A stretch of DNA of 64,000 nucleotides from Streptococcus suis (lineage in GTDB: Bacteria > Bacillota > Bacilli > Lactobacillales > Streptococcaceae), in the NCBI GenBank assembly GCA_024583055.1, contig CP102145.1, positions 62,001-126,000 of the forward strand, in the 5' to 3' direction. Below are positions 36,682 through 44,201 of the stretch, in pieces. Within the stretch, counting starts at the first letter, position 1. Each line of letters opens with the position of its first letter. Under the pieces are notes generated by a model that was not told where the DNA came from, ran no database searches, and saw only the letters and a program-made list of their open reading frames with translations. A program made the position numbers and the translations under genes.

Positions 36682-37542
36682 ATGATTTTAATTACAGGTG
36701 CAAATGGTCAGTTGGGTACAGAATTGCGTTATCTCTTGGATGAACGTGGTGTCGAGTACGTTGCCGCTGATGTAGCAGAAATGGACATCACAGATGCAGA
36801 GAAAGTAGATGCCTTCTTTGCAGAGGTCAAGCCAAGCGTTGTTTACCACTGTGCAGCCTACACAGCTGTTGATTTGGCAGAAGATGAGGGCAAGGAGCTC
36901 AACTACAAGATTAACGTAACGGGCTCTGAAAATATTGCCAAGGCTGCAGCCAAATACGGTGCAACCCTTGTCTATATCTCAACAGACTATGTCTTCAACG
37001 GTGAGTTGCCAGTCGGTCAAGAATGGCAAGTAGATGATCAACCAGATCCTCAATCTGAATACGGTCGTACCAAGCGTTTGGGTGAAGAAGCAGTTGAGAA
37101 ATTTGCAGACAAGTTCTACACAGTGCGTACGGCTTGGGTCTTTGGTAACTATGGCAAAAACTTTGTTTTCACTATGCAAAATCTTGCTCAAACTCGAGAC
37201 ACATTAACAGTAGTCAATGACCAGCATGGGCGTCCAACCTGGACACGGACCTTGGCAGAATTTATGGTACATTTGGTGGAAACCAAGCAAGCATTTGGCT
37301 ACTATCATTTGTCAAACGATGCGGTAGAAGATACGACTTGGTTTGACTTTGCGACAGAGATCCTCAAGAATACCAACACTAAGGTATTACCAGTGGACTC
37401 TAGCCAGTTCCCAGCCAAGGCTAAGCGTCCTTTCAACTCAACCATGAGCTTGGATAAGGCAAAGGCAACAGGATTTGTCATCCCGACATGGCAAGAGGCC
37501 TTGCAGGCGTTTTATGAGCAGGAAAAAATGGGTGATAAGTAG
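36682..37542 (+). CDS. rmlD: dTDP-4-dehydrorhamnose reductase
   Basis: The 286-residue reductase has the Rossmann motif TGANGQLGTEL (about 5-15), CAAYTAVDLAED and the catalytic YGRTKRLGE (Tyr-x3-Lys). It gives dTDP-L-rhamnose, used for rhamnose-rich wall polysaccharide or capsule. I start at ATG 36682 (MILITGANGQ), preceded by GAGGAGC; the frame is open 11 codons upstream but homology begins here. It is the last gene of the operon. Confidence 0.96.
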   Translation: MILITGANGQLGTELRYLLDERGVEYVAADVAEMDITDAEKVDAFFAEVKPSVVYHCAAYTAVDLAEDEGKELNYKINVTGSENIAKAAAKYGATLVYISTDYVFNGELPVGQEWQVDDQPDPQSEYGRTKRLGEEAVEKFADKFYTVRTAWVFGNYGKNFVFTMQNLAQTRDTLTVVNDQHGRPTWTRTLAEFMVHLVETKQAFGYYHLSNDAVEDTTWFDFATEILKNTNTKVLPVDSSQFPAKAKRPFNSTMSLDKAKATGFVIPTWQEALQAFYEQEKMGDK

Positions 37543-37628
37543 CTAGGATAATATAATATTGGTCACGAAACCTCTACATATCCCAGGAAATATTTCTTAG
37601 CATTCATATAATTTCCCAGGTATTTTAC

Positions 37629-37685
37629 TTGAAAAATCAAGTTCAATGGTTTATAATAAAAATATAAAAGGAGTTAGCGCTAACT
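37629..37685 (+). promoter_or_regulatory. Orphan promoter with a palindromic operator
   Basis: TTGAAA (37629-37634) and TATAAT (37652-37657) are 17 bases apart. About 15 bases downstream of the -10 is a perfect 14-base palindrome, AGTTAGCGCTAACT (37672-37685), of the shape bound by LacI-family sugar repressors. An overlapping longer hairpin, GGAGTTAG with CTAACTCC, is also possible. No gene follows: the sequence runs into IS scars at 37768. The controlled gene was probably lost. Confidence 0.55.
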
Positions 37686-37767
37686 AACTCCTGCGTAAAT
37701 CCGTTTAAGACTGTAGCAAAGTTATTTGGTTAAAGAAATAACCGTTAAACTCGCTAAAGTATTTGAA

Positions 37768-37888
37768 CAGCTCCCTGTCAAGTGGACAATGTAATAATAA
37801 AAGATTAGGCGACGGCCTTGTTCCTCATTTCAAGAGGGACAAGGCCGTCGTTGTGCTCTTGAAAACGTTGATGATTGTAAAAATAGCT
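37768..37888 (-). mobile_element. IS3-family remnant, copy 3 (end fragment)
   Basis: The fragment has the same end sequence (AGCTCCCTGTCAAGTGG) and next 100 bases as copies at 8626 and 21527, covering the last residues of orfB (FTIINVFKS). It stops near 37888, where ISL3-type sequence begins. Confidence 0.8.
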
Positions 37889-38176
37889 GAATAATCCAGT
37901 TTGGCAAGAATTTCTTTGTGAGAAGTGCAGTCCACATGATCCAAAATAGTGATGTTGGGGTCTTTCGTTCCAAGTAAGTTTGTGATACTATCCTCGCTTT
38001 ATTATTTCTTGGCTCGGGGATAAACAATCACTTCCCTGACTGTTTATCTATTCCATATGATTCCTTTCTAATGATGGTTTAGTCTTTTTTCATTATAGGT
38101 CATATGGGACTTTTTGATACTCAAAAAGGCTCCATAATCTCTATAGGGGATTTACCCACTACAGTCTTATAGAGCC
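37889..38176 (-). mobile_element. ISL3-family remnant (5' end and inverted repeat)
   Basis: Read on the minus strand, it starts with GGCTCTATAAGACTGTAG, then the leader region matching 27985-28117, then codons for GTKDPNITILDHVD and AKLDY. These match the transposase N-terminus (IKDKNIKIL, AKLDY) of the complete element at 26704. Frameshifts separate the pieces. The remaining 240 codons or more are missing. From 38177 to 38283 I see nothing I can name. Confidence 0.75.
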
Positions 38177-38283
38177 GTTTTTTGAGTTTTTCGGTGCTTC
38201 CAACCACAAGTTATTGATCCGGTCAATCATCGAGCGGATGAAGTGGCGTAACTGATTTTATTAGTTGCTAAAATATAACCATA

Positions 38284-38313
38284 GAAAAAGCCACAGCTCA
38301 GCTGTGACCTTAT
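38284..38313 (-). terminator. Terminator of the phosphoglucomutase gene
   Basis: On the minus strand, CACAGCT and AGCTGTG form a compact stem followed by GCTTTTTC, just after the stop codon. Confidence 0.75.
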
Positions 38314-38315
38314 TT

Positions 38316-40034
38316 CTATCCTACAAATTCTGTAATTTCTTTTTCGATATTGGCGATTTTTTCTTCAGCTTCACCTAAGGTTGCGCCAACTGTTGCGATG
38401 TAGAATTTGATTTTTGGTTCGGTACCTGATGGGCGAACGGCAAACCAGCTATCGTCTGTCAAGGTGTACTTGAGCACATCTGACGGAGGTGTTGTCAGTT
38501 CAGTTGTCGTTCCGTCAAGAGCGACAGCCTTTTGCAGAGCGAAGTCCTCGAAGAGAGCAATGTCTGTCTTGTTGAACTGCTCAGGAGCATGCTCACGGAA
38601 CTTAGCCATGATAGCCTTGATTTGCTCGGCACCGTCTTTACCAGAAAGAGTAACAGAGATGGTTTTCTCAGCGAAGTAACCGTATTCCTTGAAGATTTCG
38701 TCGATACCATCTGCCAAGGTCATGCCACGAGAGCGGTAGTAGGCAGCAATCTCTGCGACCATCAGAACGGCTTGAATGGCATCCTTATCGCGCACGAATG
38801 GCTTAATCAAGTAACCAAAGCTTTCTTCAAAACCAAACATGTAAGTATGGTTGTGTTTTTCTTCAAATTCTTGGATTTTCTCAGCGATGAATTTGAAACC
38901 TGTCAAGACGTTGAACATGGTTGCGCCATAGCTTTCAGCTATCTTAGTTACCAGTTCAGTTGACACGATTGATTTAGCAAGGGCAGCGTTTGCTGGGAGG
39001 GTACCTGCTTGTTTATGCGCTTCAAGGACATACTTAGCAATGATAGCACCGATTTGGTTACCAGACAGGTTCCAGTATGAACCGTCTGCCTGACGAACTT
39101 CGACGCCAACGCGGTCAGCATCTGGGTCTGTTGCCAGCAATACATCTGCACCAACTTCGCGGCCAAGTTCTTCGGCAAGTGCAAAAGCAGCTTGACTTTC
39201 AGGGTTTGGAGAGGCAACTGTTGAGAAGTCTGGGTCAGCTGTTGCTTGGCTTTCGACAACTGCCACAGACTCAAAGCCAGCTTCAGCCAAGGCACGACGA
39301 GCCAACATCTCACCAGTACCGTGAAGTGGGGTATAGACAATCTTCATGTCCTTACCATGCTCAGCAATCAAGTCTTTGTTGATATTGATAGACTTGAGCT
39401 CATCCAGGTAGAGGCGGTCTGTCTCTTCACCGAGAACCGTAATCAGACCATTAGCCTTGCTTTCTTCCAAGTCAGCCAATTCCACTGCAAATGGATTGTC
39501 AATAGCACGGATGTAGTCTGTCAAAGCAGAGGCATCTGCTGGTGGCATTTGTCCACCATCTTCGCCGTAAACCTTGTAACCATTGAATTCTTTAGGGTTG
39601 TGGCTGGCAGTCACCATGATACCTGCAACGGCATTGTAGTGGCGGACAGCAAAGGACAATTCTGGTGTTGGGCGTAGGCTTTCAAAGACGTAAGACTTGA
39701 TGCCATGTGCTGCCAAGACCTGTGCGGATTCAAAGGCAAATTCTGGAGAGAAGTGGCGAGTGTCGTAAGCAATCGCTACCCCACGTTTTTTAGCTTCTTC
39801 ACCTTTAGACTCGACCAATTTTGCCAAACCTTCGGTTGCTTGACGCACCACGTAGATATTGATGCGGTTGGTACCAGCACCGATATAGCCACGCATACCC
39901 GCTGTACCAAATTCAAGATTTGTATAGAAGGCATCTTCCTTGGTTTTTTCATCCATAGCCAATAAATCCTGACGAAGGTAGTCAGGCAGGTCAGCAACAT
40001 CTAGCCAAGTTTGATAGGTTTCTTGATAAGACAT
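38316..40034 (-). CDS. pgcA: Phosphoglucomutase (phospho-sugar mutase)
   Basis: The 572-residue alpha-D-phosphohexomutase is of the long Gram-positive PgcA/PgmA type. The phosphoserine loop is VTASHNPKEFNGYK (Ser about 143), the metal loop DPDADR, the sugar loop GFEESFGY and the phosphate loop RPSGTEPK. It interconverts glucose-6-phosphate and glucose-1-phosphate, feeding UDP-glucose and, through rmlA, dTDP-rhamnose. I start at MSYQETYQ with AAGGAGATA upstream; the frame is open 23 codons earlier, through the promoter. A probable CcpA site overlaps the transcription start. It is monocistronic. Confidence 0.93.
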   Translation of the reverse strand: MSYQETYQTWLDVADLPDYLRQDLLAMDEKTKEDAFYTNLEFGTAGMRGYIGAGTNRINIYVVRQATEGLAKLVESKGEEAKKRGVAIAYDTRHFSPEFAFESAQVLAAHGIKSYVFESLRPTPELSFAVRHYNAVAGIMVTASHNPKEFNGYKVYGEDGGQMPPADASALTDYIRAIDNPFAVELADLEESKANGLITVLGEETDRLYLDELKSININKDLIAEHGKDMKIVYTPLHGTGEMLARRALAEAGFESVAVVESQATADPDFSTVASPNPESQAAFALAEELGREVGADVLLATDPDADRVGVEVRQADGSYWNLSGNQIGAIIAKYVLEAHKQAGTLPANAALAKSIVSTELVTKIAESYGATMFNVLTGFKFIAEKIQEFEEKHNHTYMFGFEESFGYLIKPFVRDKDAIQAVLMVAEIAAYYRSRGMTLADGIDEIFKEYGYFAEKTISVTLSGKDGAEQIKAIMAKFREHAPEQFNKTDIALFEDFALQKAVALDGTTTELTTPPSDVLKYTLTDDSWFAVRPSGTEPKIKFYIATVGATLGEAEEKIANIEKEITEFVG

Positions 40035-40061
40035 AGGATATCTCCTTAAAAAATTTTTTCT

Positions 40062-40080
40062 ATTAAACGCTTTCATTATA
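40062..40080 (-). promoter_or_regulatory. Promoter -10 and cre-like site of pgcA
   Basis: On the minus strand TATAAT (40080-40075) runs into TGAAAGCGTTTAAT (40075-40062). The latter matches the 14-base catabolite-responsive element TGWAANCGNTNWCA at 12 positions. Placed over the expected start of transcription, it should mediate repression by CcpA. Confidence 0.55.
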
Positions 40081-40089
40081 CCATTTTCA

Positions 40090-40117
40090 AAAAAAAAAAT
40101 CATGCTTTCACATGATT
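40090..40117 (-). terminator. Terminator after the ECF S-component gene
   Basis: On the minus strand AATCATG and CATGATT enclose a short loop and are followed by eleven or more T residues. Confidence 0.85.
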
Positions 40118-40126
40118 TTCTGAGAT

Positions 40127-40696
40127 TTATTTTACAACTTTCTGCAAAATCGGAACAATGGCTACGGTCAATAGGGCTGAGACAATCAATTCCGTGATGG
40201 AGTTGATAGAAACGATGCCTGCTAGGACCAGTTTAATGTCGCCCTTGTAGACAGAGCCAAAGAAAATGAAAATACCGGACAGGACAAAAATGGTATTGGT
40301 CAATGTACCAGTCAGCCCCGCCATAGCCAGCCCAGGCTTATTGCTCAGCCATTTGTAGATATAATAAGGCGTGACCCCAATCAAAATTCGTGGGACAAGG
40401 GCAATCAGAATAGAGTAGAAGTTCCCGTTTTCCACCAAGGGGCTAAAGACATAGCTCATAGGCGATAGGATAATGGAATTTCGGATAATGGACATGACGC
40501 CCATGAAGCCGCCTAGCTTGGCTCCCAGCTTTGGTCCGTAGAGGATGCTAGCAATGATGACAGGGATGTGGGTAATGGTTGGCTTGACAGGAAGTACGAA
40601 GCTGGCAAAAATAGCCTGGCTGATGACCTCGATAATGATCATAATGGCGATAAAAATGGCTGTCATGGCCACCTGATTGGACTGTCTATTTCTCAC
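40127..40696 (-). CDS. ECF transporter S component, probably for pantothenate
   Basis: The 189-residue integral membrane protein has about six helices and the ECF S-component pattern: a basic N-terminus, AMTAIFIAIMIIIEV in helix 1, and a Gly-rich ILYGPKLGAKLGGFMG loop. S components capture a vitamin and work with the shared EcfAA'T module encoded elsewhere. It overlaps the end of coaC by 11 bases and lies in the coaB-coaC unit, so the substrate is most likely pantothenate or a precursor (PanT-like). That is an inference from context; the sequence does not show the ligand. Confidence 0.78.
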   Translation of the reverse strand: MRNRQSNQVAMTAIFIAIMIIIEVISQAIFASFVLPVKPTITHIPVIIASILYGPKLGAKLGGFMGVMSIIRNSIILSPMSYVFSPLVENGNFYSILIALVPRILIGVTPYYIYKWLSNKPGLAMAGLTGTLTNTIFVLSGIFIFFGSVYKGDIKLVLAGIVSINSITELIVSALLTVAIVPILQKVVK

Positions 40697-41231
40697 TTAA
40701 AATTCTACTCACTTTCTCTATGATGATGTTAACCTCAGCCAGGGCCCCAGTTCCAAAATCACCGCAGGCAAGCAGGGCCTCCCGAGGCTTGATTTCTTCA
40801 TAGCCATAGCTTGTCAAGGTCTTCAGATTGTGTTGTGTGGCTGGGTGGAGGTACATATTAGTATTCATGGCAGGAGCGACCAATTTTGGCACCCCGATAG
40901 GGATGGCCAGAGCCGTCGCCGTCACCATATTGTCTGCCATACCGTTTGCTAGCTTGGCGATAGTATTGGCCGAGGCAGGAGCCACCAGGAAAAGGTCCGT
41001 TTCCTTGGCAATATCGATATGCTTGATAGAGGCAGGATTTTCCTCCAGCATGAGGTCGGTATGGACCAGATTTTTGGACAGGGCTTGAAGGGTCAAGGGC
41101 GTGATAAAGTCCATAGCAGAGCGGCTCATGAGGACTGTCACAGAGTGACCGAGTTTTGTCAGCTGGCTGGTGATGTCAGCAGCCTTGTAGGCGGAAATAG
41201 ACCCTGTCACCGCAAGCGTAATTCTTGCCAT
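40686..41231 (-). CDS. coaC: Phosphopantothenoylcysteine decarboxylase
   Basis: The 181-residue flavoprotein has the N-terminal VTGSISAYKA, the flavin/substrate motif APASANTIAKLANGMADNM, the signature PAMNTNMY (about 115) and the active-site Cys in LLACGDFGTGAL. It decarboxylates 4'-phosphopantothenoylcysteine to phosphopantetheine. Streptococci carry coaC and coaB as separate genes rather than a fused Dfp; coaB lies 4 bases upstream, consistent with that. Confidence 0.93.
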   Translation of the reverse strand: MARITLAVTGSISAYKAADITSQLTKLGHSVTVLMSRSAMDFITPLTLQALSKNLVHTDLMLEENPASIKHIDIAKETDLFLVAPASANTIAKLANGMADNMVTATALAIPIGVPKLVAPAMNTNMYLHPATQHNLKTLTSYGYEEIKPREALLACGDFGTGALAEVNIIIEKVSRILSEK

Positions 41232-41235
41232 AGTC

Positions 41236-41919
41236 TTACCCCTTTTCTACGGTATTTAAAATGAGTTGGGCGATGTCCTGCTTGGTCTCGGCAGGAATAG
41301 CCTCGGTCTGAGACACCAGGTAGCCCAGATGTTTGTCGGCAGTAATGTCCGCTAGGTCGTTGGCCAGGATGTAGTCTGCCTTGTTGCGCTGGATGCTATC
41401 TCGTGCCACGGCAAATAGTTCTTCCTTGGGCACGTCGACCAGTAACTTAAAGCCAATTAACTGGATGCCTGGATTCCATTGTTTGACATGGGAGATAACT
41501 TTGGGTGTTTTTTTCAAGAAGAGCACCTGGTAGTCAGCCTTGGATGAAATCTTGGTTTCCGTATTTTTCTTCTCCAGTAGGCTGGTGATGTCCTCTGTTT
41601 CCCTAACCTCGTCCAAGCCAGTCATGTAGACCGGTGTGTAGTCGGAAACGGCCATGCTGTGGATGAGGACTTGGTGGGTCTTGACAAGAGGTTCAAGAGT
41701 TTCTTTCAGGCTCTCTACATTGGTGATTTCTACAATTGTCAGATGAGGATGAAATGTTGGCTTGACAGCTTGCTTGGTTGTCACCAAAGTTACCTCGTGC
41801 CCTCTTGCCAGAGCCTGTTCGGCAATGATTTTTCCTAAGGTACCTGTTGCGTGGTTGGTGATAGCCCTGACCTGGTCAATAACCTCACTGGTTCCACCTG
41901 ATGTAATGATGATTTTCAT
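41236..41919 (-). CDS. coaB: Phosphopantothenate-cysteine ligase
   Basis: The 227-residue monofunctional CoaB opens with IITSGGTSEVIDQVRAITNHATG (nucleotide-binding and substrate loop, split here only for naming) and has SMAVSDYTP and an ILANDLADI segment near the end. It joins cysteine to 4'-phosphopantothenate in CoA synthesis. Two ATGs are possible, at 41925 and 41919. A TACAAT box (41931-41926) is exactly 6 bases before the second and there is no ribosome site, so I choose 41919 and predict a leaderless message. Confidence 0.9.
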   Translation of the reverse strand: MKIIITSGGTSEVIDQVRAITNHATGTLGKIIAEQALARGHEVTLVTTKQAVKPTFHPHLTIVEITNVESLKETLEPLVKTHQVLIHSMAVSDYTPVYMTGLDEVRETEDITSLLEKKNTETKISSKADYQVLFLKKTPKVISHVKQWNPGIQLIGFKLLVDVPKEELFAVARDSIQRNKADYILANDLADITADKHLGYLVSQTEAIPAETKQDIAQLILNTVEKG

Positions 41920-41925
41920 GTCCAT

Positions 41926-41954
41926 ATTGTACTAAATTTTCCATTTTTCGTAAA
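41926..41954 (-). promoter_or_regulatory. Promoter of coaB-coaC, -10 six bases before the start
   Basis: On the minus strand TTTACG and TACAAT are 17 bases apart. The ATG at 41919 coincides with the expected +1. Confidence 0.5.
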
Positions 41955-42086
41955 GTTTTCGCGACCAATAGACTATTACTAAAATGGAATCAAACTATAA
42001 CTGTTATTGAATGATAGTCCGCCACAAAATCCGAATACTCTTACTATTTTTCATAAAAATGTTTCCGATTTTCCAAGGGGATGTGA

Positions 42087-42092
42087 TATACT
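42087..42092 (+). promoter_or_regulatory. -10 of fhs
   Basis: An extended -10, TGATATACT, lies about 32 bases before the fhs ATG at 42124. AAGGGGAG serves as the ribosome site. Confidence 0.5.
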
Positions 42093-42123
42093 GGAAAAAA
42101 ATATTTCGCTAAGGGGAGCCAGC

Positions 42124-43794
42124 ATGAAAACAGACATTGAAATTGCACAGAGTGTTTCACTCAAGCCGATTACAGAGATTGTTGAGCAGGTCGGAATTGG
42201 ATTTGATGACCTCGAATTATACGGAAAATACAAGGCTAAATTGTCTTTTGATAAAATCAATGCAGTCAAGGACAATGAGCTTGGCAAGTTAATTTTGGTA
42301 ACAGCCATCAACCCAACTCCAGCTGGAGAAGGCAAGTCCACTGTGACTATTGGATTGGCAGATGCTCTGGCAAAAATTGGCAAGAAAACCATGATTGCCT
42401 TGCGGGAGCCATCGCTTGGACCTGTAATGGGTGTCAAGGGGGGAGCTGCTGGTGGTGGCTATGCGCAGGTTCTACCGATGGAAGATATCAATTTGCATTT
42501 CACAGGGGATATGCACGCCATTACAACAGCTAACAATGCCCTGTCTGCTCTGATTGATAATCATTTGCATCAAGGAAACGAGTTGGGCTTGGATCCGCGC
42601 CGGATTATTTGGAAACGGGTGGTAGACCTAAATGATCGCGCCCTTCGTAAGGTCACAGTTGGTCTGGGTGGACCGCTGAACGGTGTACCGCGTGAAGATG
42701 GCTTTGATATTACGGTTGCCTCTGAAATTATGGCCATTCTCTGCTTGGCGACGGACCTAGACGACCTCAAAGAACGCTTGGCAAGCATTGTCATTGGGTA
42801 TCGCTATGACCGTACACCGGTTTTTGTTCGGGATTTGCAGGTGGAAGGAGCGCTGACTCTCATTCTCAAAGATGCGATTAAACCAAATTTGGTTCAAACC
42901 ATTTATGGTACGCCCGCTTTGGTTCATGGTGGTCCCTTTGCCAATATTGCCCATGGTTGTAACTCAGTCCTTGCGACTACGACGGCTCTACGTTTGGCAG
43001 ATTATACGGTCACAGAGGCTGGTTTTGGAGCAGATTTGGGTGCAGAGAAATTCTTGGATATTAAGACACCGAATTTGCCAAAATCGCCTGATGCCGTGGT
43101 GATTGTTGCCACGCTGAGAGCTCTGAAGATGCACGGTGGTGTCGCAAAATCAGACCTTGCGACTGAGAATGTCGAGGCTGTTAAAGCTGGCTTTGCCAAT
43201 CTCAAGCGCCATGTCGAAAATATCCAGAAATACGGTGTTCCAGCTGTCGTTGCCATCAATGAATTTGTATCTGATACAGCTGACGAAATCGCTGCACTCA
43301 AAGAACTGTGTGGTCAAATAGGTGTTCCTGTCGAACTTGCCAGTGTCTGGGCAGACGGTGCGGCCGGTGGAGTTGCTTTGGCTGAAACGGTAGTCGCAAC
43401 CATTGAAAAACAGCAGGCCAACTACCAAGCCATTTATCAGTCTGACGATGATTTGGCAACCAAGGTCAGTAAGATTGTGACGCAGATTTACGGTGGAACG
43501 GGTGTCGTTTTTGAAAAGAAAGCCCGCAATCAATTGGCCGAATTTGCCAAGAATGGCTGGGATAAATTGCCTGTTTGTATGGCCAAGACCCAGTACAGTT
43601 TTTCAGATGATCCATTTGCGCTGGGGGCACCGACTGATTTCGATATTACTGTCCGTGAATTTGTACTAAAATTAGGTGCTGGCTTTATCGTGGCTTTGAC
43701 CGGTGATGTCATGACCATGCCTGGTTTGCCAAAAGCACCTGCGGCTCTCAACATGGACGTGGCAGCAGATGGTTCAGCCTTGGGCTTGTTTTAG
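42124..43794 (+). CDS. fhs: Formate-tetrahydrofolate ligase
   Basis: The 556-residue enzyme has the family P-loop TPAGEGKST (about 64-72), the segment [22 protein letters not shown] broken as [10 protein letters not shown] and [10 protein letters not shown], and the C-terminal [16 protein letters not shown]. It makes 10-formyl-tetrahydrofolate from formate, ATP and THF, for purine and fMet-tRNA synthesis. I start at ATG 42124, which gives the standard length and a good ribosome site; the longer frame from 42007 crosses the promoter. It ends at a strong hairpin. Confidence 0.96.
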   Translation: MKTDIEIAQSVSLKPITEIVEQVGIGFDDLELYGKYKAKLSFDKINAVKDNELGKLILVTAINPTPAGEGKSTVTIGLADALAKIGKKTMIALREPSLGPVMGVKGGAAGGGYAQVLPMEDINLHFTGDMHAITTANNALSALIDNHLHQGNELGLDPRRIIWKRVVDLNDRALRKVTVGLGGPLNGVPREDGFDITVASEIMAILCLATDLDDLKERLASIVIGYRYDRTPVFVRDLQVEGALTLILKDAIKPNLVQTIYGTPALVHGGPFANIAHGCNSVLATTTALRLADYTVTEAGFGADLGAEKFLDIKTPNLPKSPDAVVIVATLRALKMHGGVAKSDLATENVEAVKAGFANLKRHVENIQKYGVPAVVAINEFVSDTADEIAALKELCGQIGVPVELASVWADGAAGGVALAETVVATIEKQQANYQAIYQSDDDLATKVSKIVTQIYGGTGVVFEKKARNQLAEFAKNGWDKLPVCMAKTQYSFSDDPFALGAPTDFDITVREFVLKLGAGFIVALTGDVMTMPGLPKAPAALNMDVAADGSALGLF

Positions 43795-43836
43795 AAATGG
43801 TTTATGATTAGAACCAGCCTAATTGAATAAAAATAC

Positions 43837-43863
43837 AAAAAAGTCTCGCTATGAGACTTTTTG
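43837..43863 (+). terminator. Terminator after fhs
   Basis: AAAAAAGTCTC and GAGACTTTTT arms form a bidirectional-looking terminator. A near-identical hairpin recurs at 44174-44200. Confidence 0.8.
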
Positions 43864-44173
43864 AGTTTGTAGACAAATCTCTTTTCAGACTTACCTGAGG
43901 TGATATCGGACGGTAGTAAACTTTCTTGTTTCTAGGTTTACTCCTCAAGCAGTCTACCAGACTGTTTGAGCTACCTACGGAATTCTATACCTAGTATTTG
44001 AGCCTGAGGTCTCAAATACTCCGAATGCCTGAAACGACAACGTTTCAGGCATTTTCATCACAGCGGAAAGTCCTGGCTTAGGGCTCGCTCCGCTCGTAAA
44101 ATAAACTAAATTTTTGTTTTTTCTTAGCAGAGCTACTCAGTTTATTTATCCAGAATTTAGTTTGTCTGCATTA
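43864..44173. repeat. Row of perfect hairpins between two copies of one terminator
   Basis: No gene is visible in this 310-base spacer. It holds several palindromes in a row: TCAAGCAGTCT/AGACTGTTTGA (43945-43969), AGTATTTGAG/CTCAAATACT (43993-44020) and TGCCTGAAAC/GTTTCAGGCA (44026-44051, followed by TTTTC). A looser GTAAAC/GTTTAC pair lies before them. Matching TTTGTAGACAAA and TTTGTCTGC words occur at the two borders. It looks like intergenic repeat units stacked by insertion. Confidence 0.5.
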
Positions 44174-44200
44174 TGAAAAAGTCTCGCTGTGAGACTTTTA
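44174..44200 (-). terminator. Terminator of the resistance-type ABC-F gene
   Basis: AAAGTCTC and GAGACTTT arms are flanked by A and T runs on both sides, so it can act on either strand. It directly follows the stop codon of the minus-strand gene. Confidence 0.75.
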
Positions 44201-44201
44201 T

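Noticed and set aside
40034..40103. Upstream 23-codon extension of the phosphoglucomutase frame
   Set aside because: It crosses the -10 and cre-like site and has no family similarity; MSYQETYQ with a good ribosome site is the better start.
43864..44173. CRISPR-like array suggested by the row of repeats
   Set aside because: The palindromes differ from one another in sequence and spacing, and no cas gene is near. They are separate hairpins, not direct repeats with spacers.
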